Below, piece by piece: positions 8,429 to 17,746 of a DNA stretch of 48,621 nt; within the stretch, counting starts at the first letter, position 1, and each line of letters begins with the position of its first letter. Source of the DNA: Microvirga calopogonii (GTDB lineage: Bacteria > Pseudomonadota > Alphaproteobacteria > Rhizobiales > Beijerinckiaceae); the NCBI RefSeq assembly GCF_003347665.1, contig NZ_QDGA01000036.1, forward strand, positions 1 to 48,621, in the 5' to 3' direction. The notes under the pieces are model-generated. The model saw only the letters and a list, made by a program, of their open reading frames with translations, did no database searches and was not told where the DNA came from. A program made the position numbers and the translations under genes.

Positions 8429-10375
8429 CTACACGGTCACCTGCGTGCCGACTTCCACCACGCGTCCGGTCGGGATCTGGAAGAAGTCCGTGGCGTCGCT
8501 CGCCGACTTCGCCAGGCTGATGAAGAGCTTGTCCTGCCAGAGCGGCATGCCCGACTGGCTGGCGGGGCGGATCGAGCGGCGCGACAGGAAGAACGACGTC
8601 GCCATGATGTCGAACTTGAAGCCCTGCTTGCGCAGGATCGCAAGGCCGCGCGGGATGTTGGGCGTTTCCATGTAGCCGTAGCTCAGGCGGATGCGCCAGA
8701 ACGAATCGCCCACATGCTCGAGGGTGACGCGGTCCTCGTCCTCGACACGGGGAACGTCCGCGCTGTTGACGGTGAGGATCACGTTCTTCTCGTGCAGAAC
8801 CTTGTTGTGCTTGAGGTTGTGCAGGAGGGCGGCCGGTGCCGTGTCCGGGTCGCTGGTCAGGAACACGGCCGTGCCCTTCACCCGGTGCGGCGGGCTCTTC
8901 TCCAGCATCTGCACCAGCTCGAGGAACGGCACGTCGATCTTGCGGGTCTTGTCGAACAGGATCCGGGTTCCCTTCACCCAGGTCCACATGACCACGAAGA
9001 AGATGCCCGCGATGATCAGGGGGACATAGCCGCCGTCGAGAAGCTTGACCAGGTTCGACGACAGGAAGGTGAGGTCGATCAGCAGCAGGGGAATCATGAC
9101 GAGACCGGTCTTCACAGGACCCCAGCCCCAGCTCCGGCTCATCACCAAACAAGCGAGCAGGGTGGTGACGACCATGGTGCCGAAGACCGCGATGCCGTAG
9201 GCGCTGGCGAGGCTGCTGGAGGAGCCGAAGAGCATCACGAGGCCGACGACGGCGGCCAGGAGAAGCCAGTTCACCCGTGGCAGGTAGATCTGCCCCTGGT
9301 GCGTCTCCGAGGTGAAGCGGACTTCCAGGCGCGGCAGCAGGCCGAGCTGCACGGCCTGCCGGGTCAAGGAAAAGGCGCCGGTGATCACGGCTTGGCTCGC
9401 CACGATGGTTGCGAGCGTCGCGAGGATCACGAGGGGCAGGAGCAGCCAGGGCGGAGCCAGCAGGAAGAACGGGTTGGTGATGGCCTCCGGGTTGGACAGG
9501 ACCAGAGCGCCCTGGCCGAGGTAGTTCAGCGCCAGCGCGGGGAAGACGACGGTGCCCCAGGCCACCCGGATCGGACTACGGCCGAAATGGCCGAGATCCG
9601 CATAGAGCGCTTCGGCTCCGGTCACGGCAAGGCAGACGCTGCCGAGGATGGCGAAGGCTGTGCCCGGATGCGTCAGGAGGAACGACACGCCGTAATACGG
9701 GTTGAAGGCCAGTAACACTTCCCAATCATCGGCGATATGGATCAGGCCGAGGCCCGCCATGGAGATGAACCACAGGAGCGTGAGCGGGCCGAAGAAAGCC
9801 GCCACCTTGCCGGTGCCGCGGCTCTGGACGGTAAAGAGGGCGATGAGGATCACCAGGGCGCCGGGCAGGACATACGCGTCGAAGGCGGGCGTGACGAGCT
9901 TCAGGCCTTCGAGGGCCGACAGCACCGAAATCGCCGGCGTGATGGCGGCGTCGCCATAGAACAGGGCCGCTCCCGCCATACCCATCATGAGCACCGGCAG
10001 GCTTCGCCGTCCGAGGGCGCGCTGCGCCAAGGCCACAAGGGTCAGCGAACCGCCTTCACCCTTGTTGTCGGCCCGCAGCAGCAGACCCACGTACTTGACG
10101 GAAACCGTGAGGATCAATGCCCACAGCAGGAGTGACAGGATGCTGATCACCAGTTCGCGGGTCAGGGGAACGGGCGTTCCATGGTGCCCGCCGGTGGCGG
10201 CCATCACCGTCTCCCGCATGGCGTAAAGCGGGCTCGTGCCGATGTCGCCGTACACGACGCCGATGGCGCCAAGGGTCAGGGTCCAGAAGCTCGCCTTGGA
10301 ATGGCTGTCCGGTAAGGTGGCCTCGGGGGCTGCGGAATCTGCATGTCCCGCGGCAACGGCGTGCTGTTCTGCCAT
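8429..10375 (-). CDS. kup: Low-affinity K+ transporter, KUP family
   Basis: A 648-residue integral inner-membrane protein for K+ uptake with H+. The family signature [14 protein letters not shown] lies at residues 39-52, followed by about 12 hydrophobic segments and a hydrophilic C-terminal domain ([20 protein letters not shown], then [21 protein letters not shown]). The length is normal for bacterial Kup. The ATG at 10375 begins a short cytoplasmic tail. It is separated by about 200 bp from ispG upstream on the same strand, so it probably has its own promoter. No K+-related riboswitch could be recognised in that gap. Confidence 0.96.
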   Translation of the reverse strand: MAEQHAVAAGHADSAAPEATLPDSHSKASFWTLTLGAIGVVYGDIGTSPLYAMRETVMAATGGHHGTPVPLTRELVISILSLLLWALILTVSVKYVGLLLRADNKGEGGSLTLVALAQRALGRRSLPVLMMGMAGAALFYGDAAITPAISVLSALEGLKLVTPAFDAYVLPGALVILIALFTVQSRGTGKVAAFFGPLTLLWFISMAGLGLIHIADDWEVLLAFNPYYGVSFLLTHPGTAFAILGSVCLAVTGAEALYADLGHFGRSPIRVAWGTVVFPALALNYLGQGALVLSNPEAITNPFFLLAPPWLLLPLVILATLATIVASQAVITGAFSLTRQAVQLGLLPRLEVRFTSETHQGQIYLPRVNWLLLAAVVGLVMLFGSSSSLASAYGIAVFGTMVVTTLLACLVMSRSWGWGPVKTGLVMIPLLLIDLTFLSSNLVKLLDGGYVPLIIAGIFFVVMWTWVKGTRILFDKTRKIDVPFLELVQMLEKSPPHRVKGTAVFLTSDPDTAPAALLHNLKHNKVLHEKNVILTVNSADVPRVEDEDRVTLEHVGDSFWRIRLSYGYMETPNIPRGLAILRKQGFKFDIMATSFFLSRRSIRPASQSGMPLWQDKLFISLAKSASDATDFFQIPTGRVVEVGTQVTV

Positions 10376-10573
10376 GTGTGCTTTTCTTCGCGGACGTGCC
10401 CGCAGACGGCCCTTGTTGAAACACCCTGCAATCGACGAAGGGCGGCTTGATCTCCGCCCATTTCTCCAAAGAGCGCAGCGGCCGTCATTGCCGGCGCGGC
10501 GCGCTCTCTAGCACATCGCGCTTTAGCTTAAAAACGGAATTTCGCCTGAGGTTCCATGGCCCCGCTTGCTACC

Positions 10574-11860
10574 TCATTCGGCGGCATCGCGTCCCGGCTG
10601 GCCGTAGTTCTTCTCGATATAGTCGAGAACGATCTTCTGGAAGTCCTGAGCAAGCGTCGGACCGCGCAGGGTCATGGCCTTGCGGCCGTCGATGAAGACC
10701 GGGGCGGCCGGCTGCTCGCCGGTGCCGGGCAGCGAGATGCCGATATTGGCGTGCTTCGACTCGCCCGGCCCGTTCACGATGCAGCCCATCACGGCCACGT
10801 TCAGGTTCTCGACACCGGGATAGGTCCGGCGCCACTCGGGCATGGAGGTCGAGATCCAGCTCTGGATGTCCCGCGCCAGCTCCTGGAACACGGAAGAGGT
10901 GGTGCGTCCACAGCCAGGACAGGCGGCGACCAGCGGCACGAAGGTGCGGAACCCCATGGTCTGGAGCAGTTCCTGGGCCGTCTTGACCTCCAGGGTCCGG
11001 TCACCGCCGGGCTCCGGAGTCAGGGAATAGCGGATCGTGTCGCCGATGCCCTGCTGGAGCAGGATGCCCATGGCGGCGGACGAGGCCACGATGCCCTTCG
11101 TGCCCATGCCGGCCTCGGTCAGGCCGAGGTGGATGGCGTAATCGGACCGGCGGGCGAGATCCTGATAGACGGCGATCAGGTCCTGCACGGCCGAGACCTT
11201 TGCCGAGAGGATGATCCGATCCTTCCCCAACCCGATCTCCTCCGCGCGGGCGGCGGAGAGCAGGGCGGACTGGATCATGGCCTCGCGGGTCACCCAGCGC
11301 ATGTCGCGAGGGTTCGCCGAGGCCGCGTTCTCGTTCATGAGATGGGTCAGCAATTCCTGGTCGAGCGAACCCCAGTTGGCCCCGATACGCACCGCCTTGC
11401 CGTACCGGATCGCCTGCTCGACGATGGCCCCGAATTGCCGGTCCTTCTTCTCCTTGAAGCCGACATTGCCGGGGTTGATCCGGTACTTGGCCAGCGCTTC
11501 GGCGCAGGCGGGGTGATCGGCAAGGAGCTGATGGCCGATATAGTGGAAGTCGCCGACGAGCGGCACGTCGATTCCCAGTCGGTCGAGCCTCTCGCGGATC
11601 TTGGGAACGGCAGCCGCGGCCTCGTCCCGGTCCACGGTGATCCGCACGATCTCCGAGCCGGCCCGGGCGAGCGCCGCGACCTGCTTCACGGTCGCGTCCA
11701 CATCCGCCGTATCGGTGTTGGTCATCGACTGGACGACGATGGGCGCACCGCCTCCGACCACGACGGAGCCCACGCGCACGCCCACCGTGCGGTGGCGCGG
11801 GGCGGGACCGGCAAGGCTCTCAGGGGGCGAGGAGGTCTCGGGAGACGAGATGAAGGACAT
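10574..11860 (-). CDS. ispG: 4-hydroxy-3-methylbut-2-en-1-yl diphosphate synthase
   Basis: Iron-sulfur enzyme that reductively opens MEcPP to HMBPP, the penultimate step of the MEP isoprenoid pathway; its products reach ispA (5093-6019). The family sequences [20 protein letters not shown] and [14 protein letters not shown] are present. The [4Fe-4S] ligands lie in CPGCGR and [12 protein letters not shown], with the glutamate in the latter. 428 residues from the ATG at 11860. A TTG at 11911 is in frame, but the added residues do not look conserved. The gap of 98 bp to zur upstream suggests either readthrough or a separate promoter. Confidence 0.96.
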   Translation of the reverse strand: MSFISSPETSSPPESLAGPAPRHRTVGVRVGSVVVGGGAPIVVQSMTNTDTADVDATVKQVAALARAGSEIVRITVDRDEAAAAVPKIRERLDRLGIDVPLVGDFHYIGHQLLADHPACAEALAKYRINPGNVGFKEKKDRQFGAIVEQAIRYGKAVRIGANWGSLDQELLTHLMNENAASANPRDMRWVTREAMIQSALLSAARAEEIGLGKDRIILSAKVSAVQDLIAVYQDLARRSDYAIHLGLTEAGMGTKGIVASSAAMGILLQQGIGDTIRYSLTPEPGGDRTLEVKTAQELLQTMGFRTFVPLVAACPGCGRTTSSVFQELARDIQSWISTSMPEWRRTYPGVENLNVAVMGCIVNGPGESKHANIGISLPGTGEQPAAPVFIDGRKAMTLRGPTLAQDFQKIVLDYIEKNYGQPGRDAAE

Positions 11861-11958
11861 GCTGCAATCCACGACGGCAGCTCCGGGCTGCCGCCGTTTA
11901 GCTGATGCCAAAAGCCTTCTTCGTCAAGCGCGGCTTAATGGAGCGGAGGAGGCGCCGC

Positions 11959-12474
11959 TCAATGAACGTCCTGGCACTGGGTGCAGCGCCCGGTGATCTC
12001 CAGGATCCGCGTGCGGGGCTGGTAGCCCTGCTCCTGCAGGACCTTGAGCACGGTCTCGGCCACGTCCGGAGCCGTGATTTCGTTGACGTCTCCGCAGCCT
12101 TCGCAGATCAGAAAGGCCGAGGTGCCTCGACTCGCGGAGACTCCGGAGCTGGCGATGTAGGCGTTCAGGCTGGCCAGCCGATGGACCAGACCCTGCCCGA
12201 TGAGGAAATCCAGGGCGCGATAGACGGTAATCGGAGCCATGCGCCTTCCATGCGATCCGAGGAGATCCACCAGATCGTAGGCGCCGAGGGGCTTGTCGGC
12301 GCCATGGAGCACTTCGAGGACACGGCGGCGGATCGGCGTCAGGCGCGCTCCCTTGGCCCGGCAGAGATCCTCCGACAGGGCCAAGGCCTGTTTCGTCTTC
12401 TCGGAAGTTCCGGAAGCGTGAACCGGTGCACTACCATAGGGGAGTTCCTGCGGGAGAGACGGTGAATGAGCCAT
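11959..12474 (-). CDS. zur: Fur-family zinc uptake regulator Zur
   Basis: A 171-residue dimeric repressor that, with Zn2+, shuts down zinc uptake genes. The winged-helix part contains KGARLTPIRRRVLEVLHGADKPLGAYDL and MAPITVYRALDFLIGQGLVHRL. The structural zinc site is formed by CEGCGD and C-terminal CTQCQ. The start is placed at the ATG at 12474 because AAGGA lies 8 nt upstream. An ATG at 12549 is also in frame but would collide with the Zur-like operator at 12549-12566. That operator points to autoregulation and to Zur rather than Fur, Irr or PerR. No znuABC genes lie in the window. Confidence 0.92.
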   Translation of the reverse strand: MAHSPSLPQELPYGSAPVHASGTSEKTKQALALSEDLCRAKGARLTPIRRRVLEVLHGADKPLGAYDLVDLLGSHGRRMAPITVYRALDFLIGQGLVHRLASLNAYIASSGVSASRGTSAFLICEGCGDVNEITAPDVAETVLKVLQEQGYQPRTRILEITGRCTQCQDVH

Positions 12475-12548
12475 CGGGTCGATCCTTGGTAAATCGCTGA
12501 AGTATTTCTCGCGGGCTCCGCATCCGGGACGCGGATCCACTTCATTCA

Positions 12549-12566
12549 TATAGGTTATAACACTAC
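12549..12566. promoter_or_regulatory. Zur-box-like palindromic operator upstream of zur
   Basis: The site TATAGGTTATAACACTAC is centred on GTTATAAC and closely follows the alphaproteobacterial Zur box, a palindrome of the type GTAATGTTATAACATTAC. It sits 75 bp before the preferred zur start and 53 bp after the methyltransferase stop, so the zur promoter most likely overlaps it. Confidence 0.72.
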
Positions 12567-12618
12567 TTGTTTGAAGAGGCAATCCGCTCGAGGAACCTAT
12601 CGGCCCGCAGGCCCGCGA

Positions 12619-13269
12619 TCAGGGCTGCCGGAAGCGCCAGACGTTGGATTTCTTGATATCAGCATCCTCGAGGGTACGGGTCACCGGAACTTCATAGGCG
12701 GCGAGACTCTCCAGCCGGCCCTTGGGAAGATAGCTGCGTCCCGGATCGCCGATCAGGACCGTGGCGCCCCTCCCGCTCAGGTCCGACAACCAACGGATGA
12801 CCCGGTCTGCAAGATCGCGCTCGTAGCAGATGTCGCCTGCCAGCACCGTATCCCAGCCTCCGTCCTGTCCGACGATGTCCGACTGAAGCGGCGTGATCGA
12901 AACTGCATTGGCCGCGGCATTGATGCCCATGGCCGCGACGGCGAAGGGATCGATGTCGCAGGCGGTCACCTCCGCGGCGCCTGCCTTCATGGCCGCAATG
13001 GCGACGAGGCCCGAACCCGAGGCGAAATCCAGGACGCGCCGCCCTCGCACCATCTCCGGATGATCGAGGATGTAGCGGGCGAGCGCCTGTCCGCCCGCCC
13101 ATGCGAACGCCCAGAAGGGCGGCGGCAGGCCGATCTCCCCCAGCTCCTCTTCGGTCTTCTGCCAAAGCTCCGTCGCCTCGTCGGCCACATGCAGGGAGAT
13201 TTCCGGCGCGTGGGGTACGGGGCGGAGGCGGGTCTCGGACCGAATGAAGGCGACGGGATCGGGAATCAT
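12619..13269 (-). CDS. Class I SAM-dependent methyltransferase, METTL20/ETFB-lysine methyltransferase-like
   Basis: 216 residues. SAM-binding motif I is LDFASGSGLVAIAAMKAGA, followed by VTACDIDPFA (motif II) and the post-I stretch WDTVLAGDICYE. The C-terminal DPGRSYLPKGRLE and SNVWRF are typical of the group related to the ETF-beta lysine and PrmA protein methyltransferases. The likely substrate is a protein lysine, possibly electron transfer flavoprotein, but this is inference. Its ATG overlaps the stop codon of the upstream glycosyltransferase by 4 nt (ATGA), so the two are translationally coupled. Confidence 0.85.
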   Translation of the reverse strand: MIPDPVAFIRSETRLRPVPHAPEISLHVADEATELWQKTEEELGEIGLPPPFWAFAWAGGQALARYILDHPEMVRGRRVLDFASGSGLVAIAAMKAGAAEVTACDIDPFAVAAMGINAAANAVSITPLQSDIVGQDGGWDTVLAGDICYERDLADRVIRWLSDLSGRGATVLIGDPGRSYLPKGRLESLAAYEVPVTRTLEDADIKKSNVWRFRQP

Positions 13270-14504
13270 GAGGCCAGCATGGAGACGTAAAGCCGTTTGA
13301 CGCTTTCGATCACGTCCCGTTCCGTGAAGCCGTCGAGAACCCGGGCGCGGGCAGCTTCGCCCATGCGGGCAACGCGGTCAGGCTCCCGAGCCAGGGCGAC
13401 GAGCGCCTCGGCGAGGCTCCCGGCATTGCCGGGCGGGACGAGGCGTCCTTCGACACCATCCCGCACCAGGGTACGGCATCCGGAGACGTCCGTGGTGACG
13501 ATGGCGCGGCCGCAGGCGGCCGCTTCCAGAAGAGTCCTCGGCAGGCCCTCGCCGCCCCGCGAGGGCAGACAGGCGACGTGGTGTTCGCGCCAGACGGAGG
13601 CCACGTCCTGCGTTGCCCCATGCCAGGAGATGCCGGGTTCGGCACTCCACTTGTTCAGGGTCTCCTCCGGGATCGCCTTCGGGTTCGAGGGGTCGGGAGC
13701 GCCGTAGAGGGAGAGTTCGACGGCCGCGCCCTGTGCCCTTGCGGCTCGCACCGCTTCCACCGCCACGTCGATCCCCTTGGACCAGAGCATGCGGGCCACC
13801 ACCGCGACCTTGAGCGGCGGTTGCGGGGGGAGGGGACTGGGCCTGAGAAGGTCCGGATCGATGCCCGCACCGCCGAGGATGGTGATGCGGTCGCTCGCCG
13901 GGTCGAGGCCGAGGAGCTTGGGATCGTCCGTGTTCTCGAAGACGTAGCGGGTCTTGCCCGTCTCCAGGCCGCGCACGAGCAGGCGCACGGCCCGTTGCGA
14001 CAGGCGCGCGACCATGTCCGCTCGCGCGCCCAGGAAGCCTGACCCGGTCAGCGCATAGACCCGGCGCGGGATGCCCGCCATGGCGGCGGCAAAGCCCCCG
14101 ACCAGGATGCCTTTGAGAGCGATGCAATGGACGAGATCCGCCTTCTCGCTTTTGAGGATCGCTGCCAGCTGCCCGGCGGCATAGCCTGCCGCCATGGGGT
14201 TGAGGCTGCGCCGTTCGGCTTCGAGCGGGATCACCTTGGCGCCCGTGGCCTCGATCACATCCCGATGCGAGCGCACCCGGGCCACGACCGTGACGTCGAG
14301 CCCGAGCTCGCGCGCGGCCCTGGCCATGGGCAGGAAATGGGAGGCGAAGAACCAGTCCTCGGTGATCACGAAGACGAGCTTGCGGCCCTGGACGTCAGGC
14401 TTGGACAAGGAAGACAAGGTAGCATCCGGTTGAAACGGTTGCGCCCTTCTACCCTCCGCAAGGGCCAAAAGGGAACTCCCTCCATCGCGACCCGTTGCCG
14501 TCAT
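13266..14504 (-). CDS. Glycosyltransferase, GT4 (GT-B) family
   Basis: An N-terminal Rossmann-like part (VFVITEDWFFASHFLPMARAARELG, DLVHCIALKGI) precedes the sugar-nucleotide half with VAVVARMLWSKGIDVAVEA, the E-x7-E-like region in SRGGEGLPRTLLEAAACGRAIVTTD, and GLVPPG-like RLVPPGNAGSLAEAL. This fits a retaining GT4 enzyme of cell-surface polysaccharide or lipid-carrier glycan synthesis; donor and acceptor are unknown. The ATG at 14504 is the only upstream Met with plausible length (412 residues) but has no good ribosome site. The first 35 residues are poorly conserved and overlap an EcfG-like promoter for the divergent gene, so a later non-ATG start is possible. Coupled to the methyltransferase downstream. 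Confidence 0.87.
   Translation of the reverse strand: MTATGRDGGSSLLALAEGRRAQPFQPDATLSSLSKPDVQGRKLVFVITEDWFFASHFLPMARAARELGLDVTVVARVRSHRDVIEATGAKVIPLEAERRSLNPMAAGYAAGQLAAILKSEKADLVHCIALKGILVGGFAAAMAGIPRRVYALTGSGFLGARADMVARLSQRAVRLLVRGLETGKTRYVFENTDDPKLLGLDPASDRITILGGAGIDPDLLRPSPLPPQPPLKVAVVARMLWSKGIDVAVEAVRAARAQGAAVELSLYGAPDPSNPKAIPEETLNKWSAEPGISWHGATQDVASVWREHHVACLPSRGGEGLPRTLLEAAACGRAIVTTDVSGCRTLVRDGVEGRLVPPGNAGSLAEALVALAREPDRVARMGEAARARVLDGFTERDVIESVKRLYVSMLAS
14472..14496 (+). promoter_or_regulatory. EcfG (general stress) type promoter candidate for the SemiSWEET gene
   Basis: GGAAC at 14472-14476 and CGTT at 14493-14496 are separated by exactly 16 bp, the consensus of the alphaproteobacterial EcfG sigma factor. 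Transcription would begin near 14503, about 25 bp before the ATG at 14529. Confidence 0.55.
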
Positions 14505-14528
14505 CTTGAAACAGGGAGAAAAACAGAC

Positions 14529-14846
14529 ATGCCGGATTGGCTGCCAAATTTTCTGGCGACGATTGCGGGCATTCTCTCCACATCGAGCTTCGTCCCGCAG
14601 GTCGTCAAAGCGTGGCGGGAGCGGGATACGCGGGCGATCTCCAAGCATATGTACATCGTCACGGTCACCGCCTTCGTTCTCTGGTCGGCCTACGGGTTCA
14701 TGATCGGCAGCTGGCCCATGATGGTCTTCAACCTGCTGAGCTTAGGGTTGAGCGCCACCATCCTGGTCTTCAAGATCCGCAACGACCGGCGCAGATCCCA
14801 GGGCACGCGGACGCACAGGGAACCCGAACTGGCGCGGCCCGGTTGA
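14529..14846 (+). CDS. SemiSWEET-type sugar transporter (PQ-loop/MtN3 family)
   Basis: A 105-residue three-helix membrane protein of the SWEET/SemiSWEET fold that dimerises to move sugars across the inner membrane. The first helix carries the PQ motif (STSSFVPQVVKAW), then DTRAISKHMYIVTVTAFVLWSAYG (second helix) and MMVFNLLSLGLSATILVFKI (third). A 20-residue basic tail follows. AGGGAG lies about 12 nt before the ATG. The upstream EcfG-like promoter suggests stress control. The sugar carried is unknown. Confidence 0.88.
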   Translation: MPDWLPNFLATIAGILSTSSFVPQVVKAWRERDTRAISKHMYIVTVTAFVLWSAYGFMIGSWPMMVFNLLSLGLSATILVFKIRNDRRRSQGTRTHREPELARPG

Positions 14847-14873
14847 CATCTTGCACCTGAATCAAGGCTTCCC

Positions 14874-16040
14874 ATGCTGGACCCGAACGCCACCACCGAG
14901 AACATCGTCGATCCTCGCGATGCCGCCGAAACGGCGGGACTGCTTTACGTCTCCGACGAGGAGCCCGGCATAAGGCGCAAGAAGTCCGGCAAGGGTTTCA
15001 CCTATACCAGGCCGGACGGCAAGAAGGTCGAGGACAAGGCGACGCTCGATCGCATCAGGTCGCTGGCGATCCCGCCCGCCTACACGGATGTATGGATCTG
15101 CGCGAAGGCCAACGGCCATATCCAGGCGACGGGCCGCGACGCGAAGGGCCGCAAGCAGTACCGCTACCATCCCGCCTTCCGCGAAGTCCGCGAGAGCACG
15201 AAATACGAGCACATGCTCGAATTCGCCAAGGGCCTGCCGGCAATCCGCAAGACCATCGACGAGCATATGAGCCTGCGCGGCCTGCCGCGTGAAAAGGTTC
15301 TGGCGACGGTCGTGCATCTGCTCGAGAACACGCTCATCCGCGTCGGCAATTCCGATTACGTCAAGCAGAACAAGAGCTATGGCCTCACCACCCTGCGCGA
15401 CCCGCATGTGAAGGTGGAGGGCAGCGAGCTGCGCTTTCAGTTCAAGGGCAAGAGCGGCAAGACGTGGCGCCTGCAGGTCAAGGACAGGCGTATCGCCAGG
15501 ATCGTGAAGGCCTGCCAGGACCTGCCCGGGCAGGATCTGTTCCAGTATCTCGACGAGACCGGCGAGCAGCAATCGATCGCCTCGGCCGATGTGAACGCCT
15601 ACCTGAAGGAAATCACCGGACGCGACATCACGGCGAAGGATTTCCGCACCTGGGCCGGAACGGTGCTTGCGGCGCTCGCCCTCGCCGAATTCGAGGAATT
15701 CGACAGCGATGCGAAGGCCAAGAAGAACATCCGCGCCGCCATCGAGAAGGTCTCCTCGCGCCTCGGCAACACACCGAGCATCTGCCGCAAATGCTACGTG
15801 CACCCGGAAATCTTCGCGTCCTATCTCGACGGAGGCCTGCTTCTGGATGTCAAGGAAAAGATCGAGACGCAGCTGCGCGAGGATCTCTCCAGCCTCAAGC
15901 CCGAGGAGGCCGCCGTCCTGGCCCTGCTGGAGCAGCGCCTCTCCCGGGAAATCGAGAAGCACGAGGAGAAGAAGCCCTCGAAGAAGCGTCGGGTTTCTTC
16001 GGGACGAAAGCACAAGGCTCAGCCCGAGATGCGGGTTTGA
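14874..16040 (+). CDS. DNA topoisomerase IB (poxvirus-type)
   Basis: 388 residues. It relaxes supercoils by a 3'-phosphotyrosine nicking mechanism. The catalytic set is readable: Arg156 in TLIRVGNSDY, a lysine near 191-193 in FQFKGKSGK, Arg258 in DFRTWAG, and the nucleophile Tyr308 in ICRKCYVHPEI. The vaccinia His is replaced by Asn299 (LGNT), as in many bacterial members. The N-terminal domain has YTRPDGKKVEDKATLDRIRSLAIPPAYTDVW-type residues spread over positions 44-74. The C-terminus is Lys-rich. A near-match to the EcfG promoter (GGAAC at 14819, CGGTT at 14840) lies in the end of the upstream gene. Such enzymes are accessory in bacteria. Confidence 0.94.
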   Translation: MLDPNATTENIVDPRDAAETAGLLYVSDEEPGIRRKKSGKGFTYTRPDGKKVEDKATLDRIRSLAIPPAYTDVWICAKANGHIQATGRDAKGRKQYRYHPAFREVRESTKYEHMLEFAKGLPAIRKTIDEHMSLRGLPREKVLATVVHLLENTLIRVGNSDYVKQNKSYGLTTLRDPHVKVEGSELRFQFKGKSGKTWRLQVKDRRIARIVKACQDLPGQDLFQYLDETGEQQSIASADVNAYLKEITGRDITAKDFRTWAGTVLAALALAEFEEFDSDAKAKKNIRAAIEKVSSRLGNTPSICRKCYVHPEIFASYLDGGLLLDVKEKIETQLREDLSSLKPEEAAVLALLEQRLSREIEKHEEKKPSKKRRVSSGRKHKAQPEMRV

Positions 16041-16068
16041 GGAACCGGACGACTGAATGAGACCCACC

Positions 16069-16158
16069 CGTCATGGCCGGCCTTGTGCCGGCCATCCCGC
16101 TTTTGTGAAGCGCCGCGCCTTTCCCATCGAGATCACCGGCACGAGGTTGGTGATGACG
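16069..16158 (+). repeat. About 90-bp REP-like double-palindrome element, copy 2
   Basis: Left arm GGCCGGCCTTGTGCCGGCC, right arm CACCGGCACGAGGTTGGTG, bounded by CGTCATGG and TGATGACG. Same orientation as the copy at 2014-2104 and inverse to the one at 37721-37810. It lies just after the topoisomerase gene. Confidence 0.82.
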
Positions 16159-16267
16159 AAGAGGGTGTTGGGCGCAGTTGTCGTGGCCTCCAAGTGACTG
16201 AAGGCAAATATACCCCAAGGCACGCACGGCCTTGACCCTTCGCGACGCGCGTGGTTGACCGCGTGAC

Positions 16268-16618
16268 ATGAGTCTACCATTGAAAACGATTGCCGCCACC
16301 GTGGCCCTCCTAGCCGGCTTTATTGCGGGCGGAGCGACACTGTCGGTCGCACAGGAGCCGCAACCTCAAAGCTGGCCCGAGGTGAAGTGCACCCGCTACC
16401 GGAAAGCGTGGTCGGATGCCCTGGCCCATCGCGGCACGAAGGGCTTGAGCCGGGAGTTCATCGATCGTCACGAAGCCTTCCTGGCTTCGGGCTGCACGGC
16501 GCAGGGCGATGTCTGCCCGCGCTCGGCGGAGGAACTCGAACTCGCCAACATGATGGTGGTGGCCGCCATGAATGCCGGGACGGCGAGCACGTTCCCGCCC
16601 TTCTCATGTCGCAAGTGA
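16268..16618 (+). CDS. Small exported protein of unknown function
   Basis: 116 residues. The N-terminus is a good Sec signal (MSLPLKTIAATVALLAGFIAG, then GATLSVAQ with probable cleavage near AQ-EP). The mature part is about 88 residues with four cysteines (in VKCTRY, SGCTAQGDVCPR and the final SCRK), enough for two disulfides in the periplasm. I do not recognise a family. The ribosome site is weak. It lies 88 bp before the MBL hydrolase gene on the same strand, with no obvious functional link. Confidence 0.65.
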   Translation: MSLPLKTIAATVALLAGFIAGGATLSVAQEPQPQSWPEVKCTRYRKAWSDALAHRGTKGLSREFIDRHEAFLASGCTAQGDVCPRSAEELELANMMVVAAMNAGTASTFPPFSCRK

Positions 16619-16706
16619 CGGGAATGTCTGTCGGGATAAGCGGCGCGAACATTTCCCTGTCTCGCCCGTTAGGGCTTCGCCACCTTGATTCCAGCGAGGC
16701 CTCGCC

Positions 16707-17585
16707 ATGCGCATCCATCACCTCAATTGCGGTTGCATGTGTCCTGTCGGGGGAAAGCTCTGGGATGGTGTCAGCCCTGGTCTCACGGGACATTTGATCT
16801 GCCATTGCCTGCTCGTCGAGACGGACAACAGCGGTCTCGTTCTTGTCGATACGGGCTTCGGCTCCAGGGACGTGGAGGATCCCTATGAGCGCATCAGCCC
16901 GCTCTTCATCCACACCAACCGGATTCAGCTGGAACATCGCTATACGGCGCTGGAACAGGTGAGGAGCCTGGGCTTCTCGCCCCGCGACGTGCGCCACATC
17001 GTGCTGACCCATCTCGATTTCGACCATGCCGGCGGCCTCGAAGATTTTCCGGAGGCGACCGTTCACATCCTGCGCGCGGAGATCGAAGAGGCGGAGGTGA
17101 GGCACGGCTTCATCCACCGCCGTCGCTACAGCCCTCGGCAATGGGATGAGGTGCGGGACTGGCGTTTCTACGACCCGACGGGTGAGGGGTGGTTCGGCTT
17201 CCGTTCCGTGCGCGACCTCGATGGATTGCCGCCCGAGATCCTGATGATCCCGCTTCCCGGTCACACCATGGGTCATGCGGGCATCGCCATCGAGACGCCG
17301 GAAGGGTGGCTTCTCAACGCGGGCGATGCCTACTTTCATCGGCACGAGATGGATGAGGACCCGTCCTGCACGCCGGGGCTTCGAGCCTATCAGAAGTTGA
17401 TGGAGGAGGATCGGCCGCTGCGCCTTCACAATCAGGACCGACTGCGGGCTTTGGCAAACGACGGGCGCAGCAACGTCAAGATCTTCTGCAGCCATGATCC
17501 GGTCGAGCTTGAGGCTCTCCAGCGTCTGAGCACGGGCTGGCGGCCGATTTCCGGCCAATATCACCCCAATCTGCGGGCTCACTGA
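16707..17585 (+). CDS. MBL-fold metallo-hydrolase (AHL lactonase-like group)
   Basis: 292 residues. The metal-binding signature H-x-H-x-D-H appears as LTHLDFDHAGG, with a third His in LPGHTMGHAG and the bridging Asp in NAGDAYFH. Early residues LLVETDNSGLVLVDTGFG form the usual first strands. Proteins of this layout include N-acyl-homoserine lactonases and other small ester or thioester hydrolases. The first His of the canonical HxHxDH is replaced by Thr (T-H-L-D-F-D-H), which is seen in several subgroups. The substrate is unknown. A monocistronic arrangement is likely. Confidence 0.87.
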   Translation: MRIHHLNCGCMCPVGGKLWDGVSPGLTGHLICHCLLVETDNSGLVLVDTGFGSRDVEDPYERISPLFIHTNRIQLEHRYTALEQVRSLGFSPRDVRHIVLTHLDFDHAGGLEDFPEATVHILRAEIEEAEVRHGFIHRRRYSPRQWDEVRDWRFYDPTGEGWFGFRSVRDLDGLPPEILMIPLPGHTMGHAGIAIETPEGWLLNAGDAYFHRHEMDEDPSCTPGLRAYQKLMEEDRPLRLHNQDRLRALANDGRSNVKIFCSHDPVELEALQRLSTGWRPISGQYHPNLRAH

Positions 17586-17746
17586 GCCACGGGAGCTTCT
17601 CGGCGAAGAGGTTCCGGCTCTCCGTTGAAGGTACGACAAGCCGAAAGGACAGCTGCTTCCGCGCCCGTGGAAAAAGCTTCTCCCTCTGGTCGCTGCCGAC
17701 CATCGCCCTAAAAGCAGGCTGGTAGGCCGACGAGGGGAAGCGGAAA

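Noticed and set aside
16041..16267. Open frames crossing the REP-like element
   Set aside because: They depend on the palindromic repeat sequence and recur in the other copies as noise.
17586..17746. FNR box upstream of the cytochrome bd operon
   Set aside because: Expected from the enzyme type, but the closest word (TTGAA-N4-CGACAA) fails the consensus in both half-sites.
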